Source: Acidimicrobiaceae bacterium
Lineage (GTDB): Bacteria; Actinomycetota; Acidimicrobiia; Acidimicrobiales; RAAP-2
Direction: 5' to 3'
DNA length: 52,717 nt
Assembly: GCA_027306585.1 (NCBI GenBank)
Contig: DAHUZJ010000114.1
Location: 1 to 52,717, forward strand
Within the stretch, counting starts at the first letter, position 1, and each line of letters opens with the position of its first letter. This document shows, in pieces, positions 33,875 to 42,719 of this stretch. The translations under genes were made by a program, and so were the position numbers. The notes beneath the pieces are model-generated. The model was not told the DNA's origin and did not search any database. It saw only the letters and a list, made by a program, of their open reading frames with translations.

Positions 33875-34762
33875 ATGGAGGTGCACCTCGTCGACGGCAC
33901 CTACGAGCTGTTCCGCCACTTCTACGGACAGGCGCGTTCGGGCAGGCCGTCCGGAAGGGCGGGGACGCGTGGCGTGGTGACCTCGGTCCTGTCCCTGCTC
34001 GAGGACGGCGCGACGCACGTCGGCGTAGCCACCGACCATGTGATCGAGTCGTTCCGCAACGAGTTGTGGCCTGCGTACAAGCGGGGTGACCAGGTGCCCG
34101 ACGAACTACGTGACCAGTTTGGCCCGCTGGAGGCCGCCTTGGCGGCTCTCGGTGTCGCAGTGTGGCCGATGGTGGAGCTCGAGGCCGATGACGCGCTCGC
34201 ATCAGCCGTGGCCGTCGCGAGCGCCGATGCCCGTGTGGAGCGGATCCACGTCTGCACGCCCGACAAGGACTTGGCTCAGTGCGTCGACGGCACGCGTGTG
34301 GTGCTGGTCGACCGCCGGCGCCGGATCACGACGGACGAAGCCGGGGTCGTCGCCAAGTTCGGGGTGCCGCCCCGTTCGATCCCGGACTGGTTGGCCCTCG
34401 TCGGTGACGCCGCGGACGGCTTCCCGGGCATAAAGGGGTGGGGTCAGCGCTCGGCTGCGACCGTCCTCTCCCGCTACGGGCACCTCGAGGCCATCCCCGT
34501 CCGCGCCGGCGAGTGGGATCCTGATGTACGCCGTGCCATCGTGCGTGCCGAAGGGCTCGCCAACGAGCTCGCGGCCACCCGCGACCTCGCCGACCTCTTC
34601 AAGGTGCTGGCCACGCTGCGAGTGGAGCCGGACCGGGTGGCAGGGGTGGACCAGCTCGCCTGGCGCGGACCCAGGGGGGGCTTCGCGGAGATCGCCGGCG
34701 CCATCGGCGCGCCGGGGCTGGTAGCGCGGGCGGAGGCGCTGGCCGACCGGCGTCGCAGCTGA
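33875..34762 (+). CDS. 5'-3' exonuclease (FEN/PolI N-domain-like)
   Basis: A 295-residue flap-endonuclease-family nuclease without a polymerase domain. It begins EVHLVDGTYELFRHFYG (first metal Asp), then MVELEADDALASAVAVAS and VCTPDKDLAQCVDGTRVVLV with the acidic metal-binding cluster, and GDAADGFPGIKGWGQRSAAT, the helix-hairpin-helix with its Asp. It would remove 5' flaps or RNA primers. Just downstream (convergent) are a ligase and a LigD-type polymerase, suggesting a repair cluster. The ribosome binding site of the ATG is poor. Confidence 0.92.
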   Translation: MEVHLVDGTYELFRHFYGQARSGRPSGRAGTRGVVTSVLSLLEDGATHVGVATDHVIESFRNELWPAYKRGDQVPDELRDQFGPLEAALAALGVAVWPMVELEADDALASAVAVASADARVERIHVCTPDKDLAQCVDGTRVVLVDRRRRITTDEAGVVAKFGVPPRSIPDWLALVGDAADGFPGIKGWGQRSAATVLSRYGHLEAIPVRAGEWDPDVRRAIVRAEGLANELAATRDLADLFKVLATLRVEPDRVAGVDQLAWRGPRGGFAEIAGAIGAPGLVARAEALADRRRS

Positions 34763-34792
34763 CGCCCGCTCAGCGACGCAGCTGACGCCCGC

Positions 34793-35860
34793 TCAGCGAC
34801 CGGCAGCGAAGACGGTCGACAGCTCGGCGGGGACGGGCGTGTCCAGCTGCCCGTACGTGCACGAGGCCGGATCCCGGTCCGGTCGCCACCGCCGGAACGA
34901 CGTCGCATGCCGGAACCGGTCACCCTGGAGGTGGTCGTAGGCGACCTCGCAGACGCGCTCGACGCGGAGCGCCTCCCAACTGAGGTCCTTCCCGGCGTTC
35001 CACCGGCTCTGGGCGCCTGGCATGCGGGCGGCCGCTCCCTGCTGCTCGGCCCAGTGCCGCCAGGGGTGGGCGTCGAGGGCGCCCTCCCGCAGGGGCGCGA
35101 GCTCGTCCGTCAGCTCCCCGCGCCGTGCCACGCTGAAGCCCGACGCCACCCCGACGTGGTGCAGCGCGCCGCCGTCGTCGAACAGGCCGAGGAGGAGCGA
35201 GCCGACGCCGCTGTCCTTGTGCCAGCGGAAGCCGGCGACCACGCAGTCGGCGGTGCGCTCGTGCTTCACCTTCAGCATGACTCGCTCGCCTTCCCGGTAG
35301 GGGAGGTCGCCCGGCTTGGCCACGACCCCGTCGAGGCCGGCACCCTCGAACCGGAGGAACCAGTCGGCGGCGAGGGCGCGGTCGGTGGTCACGGGGGTGA
35401 GGTGCACCGGTGGGCGCACGCTGGCGAGGGCTGTTTCGAGCTCGGAGCGCCGGTGGGCGTACGGCTCGCGACGGAGGTCGCGGTCGTCGACGGCGAGGAG
35501 GTCGAAGGCGACGAACGAGGCCGGCGTGCGCTCGGCGAGGAGCCGAACCCGCGACGCCGCCGGATGGATGCGCTGGGTGAGGGCGTCGAAGTCGAGACCG
35601 CCCGGTCCGACGATGACCACTTCCCCGTCGACAACGACCCGCGGCGGCAGCTGCCGGCGCAGTGCTTCGACGAGCTCGGGGAAGTACCGGGTGAGCGGGC
35701 GCTCGTTGCGGCTGCCCAGCTCCACGTCGTCACCGTCGCGGAACACGACGCACCGAAAGCCGTCCCACTTGGGCTCGAAGAACAGCCCATCGTCGTCGGG
35801 CAGCTGGCGGACGAGCTTGGCCAGCATCGGGGAGACGGGTGGCGTCACGGGCAGGGCCAC
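34793..35860 (-). CDS. ATP-dependent DNA ligase (LigC-like)
   Basis: A 355-residue ligase with nucleotidyltransferase and OB-fold domains. Lys31 in EPKWDGFR is the AMP-accepting residue; other motifs are SRNERPLTRYFPE, VVVDGEVVIV, FVAFDLLAV, LDGVVAKPGDLPY and MLKVKHERTADCVVAGFRWH. It resembles mycobacterial LigC, an auxiliary ligase in repair or end joining, rather than the essential NAD-dependent ligase. The GTG start at 35860 has a weak ribosome binding site. It is followed upstream by the LigD-type polymerase gene on the same strand (45 bp). Confidence 0.95.
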   Translation of the reverse strand: MALPVTPPVSPMLAKLVRQLPDDDGLFFEPKWDGFRCVVFRDGDDVELGSRNERPLTRYFPELVEALRRQLPPRVVVDGEVVIVGPGGLDFDALTQRIHPAASRVRLLAERTPASFVAFDLLAVDDRDLRREPYAHRRSELETALASVRPPVHLTPVTTDRALAADWFLRFEGAGLDGVVAKPGDLPYREGERVMLKVKHERTADCVVAGFRWHKDSGVGSLLLGLFDDGGALHHVGVASGFSVARRGELTDELAPLREGALDAHPWRHWAEQQGAAARMPGAQSRWNAGKDLSWEALRVERVCEVAYDHLQGDRFRHATSFRRWRPDRDPASCTYGQLDTPVPAELSTVFAAGR

Positions 35861-35905
35861 CGCCCGATCGTACCGACTGGGTGCGGTGGTCCTCCCGCTG
35901 GTCGT

Positions 35906-36919
35906 TCAGTCGGGCTTACGGGCGCGGCTCGGCGCCACCCGCGGGGGCTCATCGGGCGCCTTGGGGTACTCGGGAGGCCACGGTGCATCCGGGAGCCCAG
36001 CCGCCCGATCGGCTGCCGCCAGCTCCAGGAGGGGCTCCAGCGACTGGGTGTGGGAGCCGATGGTCGCCCACGGGTCGCCGCGGGTGCCGAGGCGCTCGGG
36101 AACGGTGGCAATGGTCATCGGCTCGGGGTCGATGGTGTCGAGCTCGTCCCACTCGAACGGCGTGGAGACCTGGCCGGTCAGCCTGGGCCGGGCGAACCAG
36201 GCGCCGAACACCGTCTTGTGCGGGGCGTTCTGGTTGAAGTCGACGAAGACCCGCTGTCCCCGCTCCTCCTTCCACCACTGCGCCGTCACGAGGTCGGGGT
36301 GGCGGCGTTCGAGCTCCCGGGCGAGGGCCACCGCCGCCGATCGCACGGCGGTCGAGTCCCAGCGGGGCTGGAGCCGGACATAGACGTGGATGCCTCGGTT
36401 GCCGGTGGTCTTGGGGTACCCGGTGATGCCGAGCTCCTCGAGGAGTGCCCGGACATGCCGGGCGGCGCGACGAGTGTCGTCGAACCCCGTCCCCGGCTGC
36501 GGGTCGAGGTCGATGCGCAGCTCGTCCGCGTGCTGCGGGTCGGCGGATCGGTACGGCCAGAGGTGGAGCCCGAGGCACCCGAGGTTGACGGCCCACAGGA
36601 CGTGGGCGACGTCGGCCACGACGAGCGCGTTCGACCGAGTGCCGTTGGGCGTCGAGACGGTCGTCGTCTCGAGCCACGGGGGAACGCCGGGCGGGACGCG
36701 CTTCTGGAAGAACGACTTGCCGCCAGCGCCCTCTGGGAACCGCTCGAGCAGCGCCGGACGGCCACCGGCCGTGATCATGAGGGCGTCACCGACGGCCAGG
36801 TAGTACCGGACGAGGTCGTACTTGGTCGCGCCGAGGGCCGGGAAGTAGACACGCTCGGGGTTCGAGATCACGACCTCGCGACCGGCCACCTCGACGGAGC
36901 GTGATGGGACCGGGGGCAT
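35906..36919 (-). CDS. LigD-type DNA polymerase (AEP primase-polymerase) domain protein
   Basis: A 337-residue stand-alone polymerase of the LigD PolDom family used in bacterial end joining. Seen: VVISNPERVYFPALGATKYD, FFQKRVPPGVPPWLET, LGCLGLHLWPYRSADPQHAD, the catalytic DLD in RIDLDPQPGTGFDDT, GNRGIHVYVRL and FVDFNQNAPHKTVFGAW. Nuclease and ligase domains are absent; the adjacent LigC-like gene could supply ligation. No Ku gene is in the window. The start at 36919 was chosen because the extended frame to 37009 is not conserved-looking. Confidence 0.95.
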   Translation of the reverse strand: MPPVPSRSVEVAGREVVISNPERVYFPALGATKYDLVRYYLAVGDALMITAGGRPALLERFPEGAGGKSFFQKRVPPGVPPWLETTTVSTPNGTRSNALVVADVAHVLWAVNLGCLGLHLWPYRSADPQHADELRIDLDPQPGTGFDDTRRAARHVRALLEELGITGYPKTTGNRGIHVYVRLQPRWDSTAVRSAAVALARELERRHPDLVTAQWWKEERGQRVFVDFNQNAPHKTVFGAWFARPRLTGQVSTPFEWDELDTIDPEPMTIATVPERLGTRGDPWATIGSHTQSLEPLLELAAADRAAGLPDAPWPPEYPKAPDEPPRVAPSRARKPD

Positions 36920-37016
36920 CAGTTCCAGCCGGCCCGGAAACCGCCCATTCCCGCAGTGTACGGCCGGGTGGGCGGCTGGCCTCGGTGCGATCGGCAGGTC
37001 GACGGGCACCCCCCGG

Positions 37017-37922
37017 TCATCCTTCGCGCTCCAGCGTCTCGCGCCCGCGCGCGATGGTTGCCTCGTCGCCCGGCGGCAGTCGCAGGTCGAGATCGTCGAT
37101 CGCGCCGACCACGATCCCGCCGACGAGCGCCCGCAGTGCGTACTTGTGGTCGGCCGGGACCACGTACCAAGGGGCCCAGTCCGTCGAGGTGGCGGTCAGC
37201 GCCTCTTCGTAGGCGGCACGATAGGCGTGGAAGTAGGCCCGCTCGGCGAGATCGGCGGCGGAGAACTTCCACCGCTTGCCCGGGTCGTCGAGCCGGGCCA
37301 ACAGGCGCTGGCGCTGCTCGTCCTTGGAGACATGGAGGAACAGTTTCACGACGCGCGTCCCGTTGCGCACCAGGTGCCGTTCGAAGGCGTTGATGGCCTC
37401 GTACCGCTCGTGCCAGAGGCGGCCCCCGGCGTCCGACCCGGGAGGGAGGTGCTCGGCGTCGAGCAACTCGGGATGGACCCGGCAGACGACCACTTCCTCG
37501 TAGTGCGAGCGGTTGAAGATCCCGATCCGGCCGCGTTGTGGGACGGCGCGGGCGCAGCGCCACAGGAAGTCGTGGCGCAGCTCCTCGGTTGACGGCTCCT
37601 TGAAGGCCACGACCTCGCAGCCCTGCGGATTGACGCCAGACATCACGTGCTTGATCGTGCCGTCCTTGCCTGCGGCGTCGAGCCCCTGGAGCACGACGAG
37701 CAACGCCCAGCGGCCGTCGGCGTAGAGGAGCTGCTGTGCCCGAGCGAGCTCGGAGCGGAACGTCTCGAGGTCCTGCTCGGCAAGCTCTTTGCGGCTGGGC
37801 GGGCCGTCCCCGGATCGCGGCAGCCAGGTGGCCTTCGGTGCTGCGGTGCTGCGGTTGGCCAGCGACGCCGGCCGGCCTGGTTCGACGAGGAGCTCGCGCA
37901 CCACGTCCCGAGGCAGCTTCAT
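37017..37922 (-). CDS. Polyphosphate kinase 2 family (polyphosphate:nucleotide phosphotransferase)
   Basis: A 301-residue PPK2 enzyme that transfers phosphate between polyphosphate and nucleotides. Walker A GLDAAGKDG (near residue 81), the lid region NRSHYEEVVVCRVHPELL, WHERYEAINAFERHLVRNGT, Walker-B-like VVKLFLHVSKDEQRQR and DDPGKRWKFSAADLAER. The length and single domain fit class I/III PPK2, but the subclass is not decided. GGAGGAGG is ideal before the ATG. Its stop is 97 bp upstream of the LigD-type gene, so it may head the repair operon and help supply nucleotides under stress (inference). Confidence 0.95.
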   Translation of the reverse strand: MKLPRDVVRELLVEPGRPASLANRSTAAPKATWLPRSGDGPPSRKELAEQDLETFRSELARAQQLLYADGRWALLVVLQGLDAAGKDGTIKHVMSGVNPQGCEVVAFKEPSTEELRHDFLWRCARAVPQRGRIGIFNRSHYEEVVVCRVHPELLDAEHLPPGSDAGGRLWHERYEAINAFERHLVRNGTRVVKLFLHVSKDEQRQRLLARLDDPGKRWKFSAADLAERAYFHAYRAAYEEALTATSTDWAPWYVVPADHKYALRALVGGIVVGAIDDLDLRLPPGDEATIARGRETLEREG

Positions 37923-38013
37923 CGGGCCTCCTCCTTCCACCGGTCGACGCCAAGAGGCTCCCCCCGCAGGTGCCTGGTCGTCAACGGCCGGTGCCCGCCG
38001 GTACGGGCCGTAT

Positions 38014-38060
38014 GCCGGCCACTGCCGGCCACTGCCGGCCACTGCCCGCCACTGCCCGCA
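38014..38060. repeat. 10-bp tandem repeat
   Basis: About four and a half copies of a CACTGCCGGC-type 10-bp unit, the last two varied to CACTGCCCGC. It lies in the divergent interval between PPK2 and DUF427. The 10-bp period matches a DNA helical turn. Confidence 0.85.
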
Positions 38061-38153
38061 AGAGACGGGATGGCCGCTACGTTCTGGAGCGGACCGGCAC
38101 GCCAGCTGCTCGGAGCGCCCGCCCGTCCGCCTCGCGAGAAGGAGATCGACCGC

Positions 38154-38540
38154 ATGAGCGCCCACTGCCCCCACATCGAGCCTGGCCCGGACCACCCCAT
38201 CGCCGTCGAGCCGGCCGCCGAGCACATCACCGTGCGGGTGGGATCGGTGGTGGTGGCGGAGACCGATCGGGCGCTCGAGCTGCGCGAGGCGTCCTACCCG
38301 CCCGTCTACTACGTCCCGCTGGACGACGTGCGCCCCGGGCTGCTGCGGCCGAACGACGCCCACACCTACTGCCCGTACAAGGGCGAAGCCTCGTACTACG
38401 ACCTGGTGCCGTCCGAGGGCCCCGCCTTGCCGGGCGCCGTCTGGTACTACCCGGTGCCGTACCCGGCCGTGGCGGCCATCGCCGGCTACGTCGCCTTCTA
38501 CTCCGACCGCGTGGCGGTCACCACGACCTCTGGGGCATAG
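38154..38540 (+). CDS. DUF427-family protein
   Basis: A 128-residue cytoplasmic protein with the DUF427 core: VRVGSVVVAETDRALELREA, PPVYYVPLDDVRPGLL, NDAHTYCPYKGEASYYDL and AVWYYPVPYPAVAAIAGYVA. The function is unknown; a Cys and several aromatic residues are strictly conserved in the family. The ATG has AAGGAG about 10 bases upstream. Single gene. Confidence 0.93.
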   Translation: MSAHCPHIEPGPDHPIAVEPAAEHITVRVGSVVVAETDRALELREASYPPVYYVPLDDVRPGLLRPNDAHTYCPYKGEASYYDLVPSEGPALPGAVWYYPVPYPAVAAIAGYVAFYSDRVAVTTTSGA

Positions 38541-38608
38541 GGCGGCGTGCCGGCGGCGTGCCGGCGGGGCAGCGCCTCCACCAGAGCGCTGCGCCGGCGC
38601 CGGCTCGG

Positions 38609-39394
38609 TCAGCCGGCGACCTCCGGCGAGGTCCGCAGCTTGAACCGGGCTCCCGCCGGGTCGGTCGCCTCGGCCATAGGGCCCCAGGGCGTGTCGTCGC
38701 GGCCGTGGACCACCGTGCCGCCGAGCTCCTTCACTCGATCGAGCGCGGCGTCCACGTCGTCGACCTCCCAGTAGATGGACCACGCCGCGGCGCCGGGTGC
38801 CACCCAGGCCCGGGAGTCCATGATGCCACCGGCGTCGTCCTCGGTCCCAGGGGAGCGGAAGGTCCAGTAGCGGAAGTCGCCGGTGTCGGCAACCGGTTGG
38901 AGCTCGACGTCGAGGACGTCGCGGTAGAAGGCGACCGCACGCGGGTGGTCGGCCGTGTGGAGCTCGAACCAGCTCGGCGATCCGTGCTCGCCGAGCACCG
39001 CGAAGCCCTGGAAAGCTCCAGGTTGCCACAGGCCCACGACCGCACCAGTGGGGTCCTGGACGACCGCCTGCACGCCGAGCTCGCCGACGGGCATCGCCGG
39101 CACGATCACCTGTCCACCGGCCGCCTGCACCTTCTCGAGGGATGCCGTCATGTCCTCGGCGCAGAGGTAGGGCTTCCAGGTGTCGTCAGCCTGCTGGTCG
39201 CCCATTGATCCCATCGCCCCTGCGATGGGCGAGCCCTGGCGCGTGAACATGAAGTACCCGCCGTAGGTGGGATCGGGCTCCTGTGCCTCCCAGTCGAACA
39301 GTCGGCTGTAGAAGCGGCGGCTCTCCTCCACGTCGGACGTCCACAAATCGGCCCAGCAGGGTGCCCCCGCCGGGGCCTTGGAACGGATCGTCAT
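38609..39394 (-). CDS. VOC-family protein with two glyoxalase domains
   Basis: A 261-residue protein consisting of two VOC modules in tandem: residues 1-125 (CWADLWTSDVEESRRFYSRL, VVQDPTGAVVGLWQPG) and 135-255 (SWFELHTADHPRAVAFYRDV, EATDPAGARFKLRTSPE). Such actinobacterial proteins are often of unknown substrate; hydroxylase-like or glyoxalase-like roles are suggested by fold only. GGGAG precedes the ATG. Confidence 0.92.
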   Translation of the reverse strand: MTIRSKAPAGAPCWADLWTSDVEESRRFYSRLFDWEAQEPDPTYGGYFMFTRQGSPIAGAMGSMGDQQADDTWKPYLCAEDMTASLEKVQAAGGQVIVPAMPVGELGVQAVVQDPTGAVVGLWQPGAFQGFAVLGEHGSPSWFELHTADHPRAVAFYRDVLDVELQPVADTGDFRYWTFRSPGTEDDAGGIMDSRAWVAPGAAAWSIYWEVDDVDAALDRVKELGGTVVHGRDDTPWGPMAEATDPAGARFKLRTSPEVAG

Positions 39395-39658
39395 CGCATG
39401 CTCCCTTTCGTTGGGTCCACTCGTGAGAAGGGACGGGATCGCGAGCGGCACCTCATCGGCGCGCGCTGGTGGTCTCCCTGCCCGGCTCCCTCGGGTCGGG
39501 CTCGGGCGTGCGAAGGACCACGGAGCGGCCGATCGGTGTTGCCGCGTCGCGGACGGTCCCGCGCAGCCTCGCGCGTGGATGGTAGCGACCGGGCGGGGTG
39601 CTGCCCAGACACTTGCGGGCAGCACGCGGTCGGCCGGCGGAGATCCTTCTGACGGGGG

Positions 39659-39829
39659 TCAGGCGGGGCGGCGCCGGCCGCGGAGGAAGTACCCGATCGG
39701 TCCGACCCAGTTGACGGCGATGACCAGCGCCCAACGCCACTTGGGGCCACGCACCTGCTCTGCCGGGCGGTGTGCCAAGTCCGCCCAGGCCGCGGCGGCG
39801 AGGAGCAATTGCGCGGCCGAGGTCGCCAT
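39659..39829 (-). CDS. Small PLDc_N-type membrane protein
   Basis: A 56-residue protein with two helices (SAAQLLLAAAAWADLAHRPA; ALVIAVNWVGPIGYFLRG) ending in RRRP. The NWVGPIGYFLRGRR end is the signature of the phospholipase-D-nuclease N-terminal domain, a small membrane module often found alone. AAGGTGG lies upstream of the ATG; a GTG at 39838 is an alternative start. Confidence 0.75.
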   Translation of the reverse strand: MATSAAQLLLAAAAWADLAHRPAEQVRGPKWRWALVIAVNWVGPIGYFLRGRRRPA

Positions 39830-40030
39830 GATCGCCACCTTGCGCGGCGTGGGGAGCGTCTGCCATCGGTCCCGTCGCCGACGGCCATGCCCCCCGGCAG
39901 GGGCAAAGGTCCTCGGCTGGAGGTGACTGCCCGCGCAAGACATGCCCTTTGGCCCTGGGGTGCCGCAGGGTCCCGCCGTACGGTCGCGTCGGAAGAGACC
40001 AACGACCGGACCACGACCGGAGGAGGCGCC

Positions 40031-40546
40031 ATGAACGTGCTCGTCTCGGCGGCATCGGAGCACGGGTCGACGGCGGAGATCGCCCGGGTCGTGGCCGAGG
40101 TCGTGGCCGATCGGGGCGTGCAGGTCGACGTGGCCGCACCGGGGGACGTCGCGACGCTGGACGGGTACGACGCGGTGGTTCTGGGGAGCGCCGTCTACAT
40201 GGGGCACTGGCTGCCCGCAGCGGCTCGGCTGGCGGAGCGGATCGGCGCCGAACGGCCCGAGTTGCCGGTCTGGTTGTTCTCGAGCGGCCCGGTGGGCGAT
40301 CCGGCGGGGAGGTTCGCCCGACAGATGCGGGTCGACGCCGCGGAACTGCCGGCGGTGCAGGCGGCGACGCGCGCCCGGGCGCACCGGATCTTCGCCGGGA
40401 GGCTCGACCGTGGTGACCTGCACGGCCTCCAGCGGACGGCCACCTGGCTGTTCCGCGGCATGGTTGGGGACTTCCGGGACTGGCCGGCGATCCGGGAGTG
40501 GGCGGGCTCGATCGCCGATCAGCTAGCCGGGACGCAGGCGGCGTAG
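40031..40546 (+). CDS. Flavodoxin-domain protein (HemG-like)
   Basis: A 171-residue FMN-binding fold: MNVLVSAASEHGSTAEIARV at the start with the phosphate-binding loop, VVLGSAVYMGHWLPAAARLA, and PVWLFSSGPVGDPAGRF. It resembles flavodoxin-type protoporphyrinogen oxidase (menaquinone-linked), but haem genes are not nearby, so a general electron-transfer role is equally possible. GGAGGAGG precedes the ATG. Confidence 0.9.
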   Translation: MNVLVSAASEHGSTAEIARVVAEVVADRGVQVDVAAPGDVATLDGYDAVVLGSAVYMGHWLPAAARLAERIGAERPELPVWLFSSGPVGDPAGRFARQMRVDAAELPAVQAATRARAHRIFAGRLDRGDLHGLQRTATWLFRGMVGDFRDWPAIREWAGSIADQLAGTQAA

Positions 40547-40598
40547 AGGTGGCGGGCGCTCGCGCCAGGGGGCGATGGGAACGGAAAGAGGTGACGCC

Positions 40599-42137
40599 AT
40601 GACGGTCGGAGTGCCGTACCCGGTTCGTGTCGACGCAACGCTCGATCCGCAACTCAGCCGCTGGTTGTGGCTGGTGAAGTGGGTCCTCGTCGTGCCCCAC
40701 TACGTGGTGCTCGCCTTCCTGTGGGTGGCGTTCGTGGTGGTGAGCGTGATCGCCTTCTTCGCCATCCTGGTGACGGGGCGGTACCCACTGGCGCTCTTCG
40801 AGTTCAACGTCGGTGTGCTGCGGTGGAGCTGGCGCGTGGCCTGCTACAGCTACGGCGCGTTGGCCACGGACCACTATCCGCCGTTCACCCTTGCCGAAGT
40901 GTCGGGCTACCCGGCACACCTCGAGGTCGCCTATCCGGCCCACTTGTCTCGGGGGCTCGTCCTCGTGAAGTCCTGGTTGCTCGCCGTGCCGCACTACCTC
41001 GTCGTCGGCGTCTTCCTCGGCGGCGGCCTATGGGCGGCGTGGCAGACCGACCGCACGGCGGCGACCGCGGGACCGGGAGGGTTGATCGGGTTGCTCGTCC
41101 TCGTCGCGGCGGTGGTGCTGCTCGTGACCGGCCGCTATCCCCAGACGGTCTTCGACCTCGTGCTCGGCCTCAACCGCTGGGTCCTGCGAGTGGCGGCGTA
41201 CGCCGCCCTGATGACGGACACGTACCCGCCGTTCCGTCTCGACATGGGCGGTCACGATCCGGGGACCGTGCTGGTCAGCCCGCCGGGGACGGCCGACCCC
41301 GGCGCTGGGGGAATGCCGGCACCAACGGTGCCGGCACCGGGGACCCCGGCTCCGGGCGTGCCCGCGGGACGGACTTCCGCCGACACCGCAGCCGGCGCCC
41401 CACGGCTGGGCTGGACGGGAGGCCGGATCGTCGCCCTCGTCGCCGGGTGCCTGGCCGGCCTGGTGGCCCTCGGCCTGCTCACGGCCGGTGGAGCGGCGAC
41501 GTGGCTCAACGTGAGCGAGCGGGACGCCGCCGGCTACGTGACGAGCCCCGAGCAGGTGTTCGTCACGCCCACCTCCGCCCTGACCAGCGGCGAGATCGAC
41601 CTGGGCACCTCGGACGTGGCCGCACCGGCCGACGTGCTGGGCACCGTCAGGATCCGGGTGACCGCGACCGACCCCTCGCGTGCGGTCTTCGTCGGCATCG
41701 CCCCGCGCTCCGCCGCCGACGCCTACCTGGCCGGTGTGGGGCACGCCGTCATCACAGGGTGGACCTCGACGAGGGCGGCGCCGCCCACGTCCGCCGCCGG
41801 CCTGCCGGTGCGGCCGGCGACGCTCGGCATCTGGTCGGCGTGGTCGTCGGGGCTCGGCACCCAGCAGGTGACCTGGCGTCCGACGGCCGGTTCCTGGACG
41901 GTCGTGGTGATGAACGCCGACGGCCGCCGGGGGGTGTCGGTGCGGGCCGACGCCGGGGCCACCATCCCGGCGCTGCGGTGGATCGCCGTCGGGCTGCTCG
42001 TCGGCGGCGCCTTGCTCCTGGTCGCCGCCGTGCTGCTCGTCGTCGGGTCGGCGCGGCGGGCCAGCCGGCGACCCACAGTGGGGCCACCAGGCGGGCCCTT
42101 CGTCCCTACCGCGCCGGGGGCGGCCGGGCGATCCTGA
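40599..42137 (+). CDS. DUF4389-domain multi-pass membrane protein
   Basis: A 512-residue membrane protein. Two DUF4389 repeats occupy the N-terminal half (LWLVKWVLVVPHYVVLAFLW, TGRYPLALFEFNVGVLRWSW, DHYPPFTLAEVSGYPAHLEV; and VKSWLLAVPHYLVVGVFLGG, TGRYPQTVFDLVLGLNRWVL, TDTYPPFRLDMGGHDPGT), giving about four helices. After a Pro/Gly linker come a single helix (~275-300), an extracellular beta-rich domain and a final helix. The function is unknown. I chose the ATG at 40599 because GAGGTG lies upstream of it; the ATG at 40575 would be poorly placed. Confidence 0.88.
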   Translation: MTVGVPYPVRVDATLDPQLSRWLWLVKWVLVVPHYVVLAFLWVAFVVVSVIAFFAILVTGRYPLALFEFNVGVLRWSWRVACYSYGALATDHYPPFTLAEVSGYPAHLEVAYPAHLSRGLVLVKSWLLAVPHYLVVGVFLGGGLWAAWQTDRTAATAGPGGLIGLLVLVAAVVLLVTGRYPQTVFDLVLGLNRWVLRVAAYAALMTDTYPPFRLDMGGHDPGTVLVSPPGTADPGAGGMPAPTVPAPGTPAPGVPAGRTSADTAAGAPRLGWTGGRIVALVAGCLAGLVALGLLTAGGAATWLNVSERDAAGYVTSPEQVFVTPTSALTSGEIDLGTSDVAAPADVLGTVRIRVTATDPSRAVFVGIAPRSAADAYLAGVGHAVITGWTSTRAAPPTSAAGLPVRPATLGIWSAWSSGLGTQQVTWRPTAGSWTVVVMNADGRRGVSVRADAGATIPALRWIAVGLLVGGALLLVAAVLLVVGSARRASRRPTVGPPGGPFVPTAPGAAGRS

Positions 42138-42181
42138 GGAGAGCGCCGCAGCGGCGGCGGCGGAGCACGGAGGTGCGCCCC

Positions 42182-42646
42182 ATGCCCGACCGAGCAACGA
42201 TCGAGGACTTCCTCGCCCAGCGGCACGTCGCGGTGGTCGGCGTCTCGCGGGACTCGCGCCAGTTCGCCAACGGCGTCTACCGCCACCTGCGCTCGGGCGG
42301 TCGCACGCTCCACCCCGTCAACGCTGCCGCTGCCGGGGCCCTCCTCGAAGGCGACCCGTCCTACCCCTCGCTCGCCTCGGTGCCCGGTCCGGTGGACGGC
42401 GTGCTGGTGCTGGTCCCCGCCAGCGCCGCCCTCGCCGTCGTGCAGGACGCCGTCGACCGAGGGGTCGGGCGCGTGTGGCTCCATCGGGGAGCGGGATCGG
42501 GTGCGGTCTCCGACGAGGCGGTGCAGGCCTGTCACGACGCCGGCGTCCGGGTGGTCGACGGCGCCTGCCCCCTCATGTTCGCCGACCCCGTCCGCGGCAT
42601 CCACCACTTGCACCGGGTGTTGTCCGGGCGTCGGATCGCCGCGTGA
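42182..42646 (+). CDS. CoA-binding Rossmann-fold protein (YccU-like)
   Basis: A 154-residue protein: HVAVVGVSRDSRQFANGVYR (dinucleotide/CoA-binding loop), LHPVNAAAAG, YPSLASVPGPVDGVLVLVPA, VWLHRGAGSGAVSDEAVQAC and DGACPLMFADP. It matches the CoA_binding_2 domain as a stand-alone protein. The biochemical function is unknown. It is the second gene after DUF4389, spaced 44 bp, so probably in the same operon and followed by the P-type ATPase gene. Confidence 0.92.
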   Translation: MPDRATIEDFLAQRHVAVVGVSRDSRQFANGVYRHLRSGGRTLHPVNAAAAGALLEGDPSYPSLASVPGPVDGVLVLVPASAALAVVQDAVDRGVGRVWLHRGAGSGAVSDEAVQACHDAGVRVVDGACPLMFADPVRGIHHLHRVLSGRRIAA

Positions 42647-42719
42647 GCCGGCGACCGCCCGGCCGACGTGAGCGCGCCCACCGGCGCGTCGCCTGAGCGT
42701 GCGAGGAGGCGGTCCCGCG

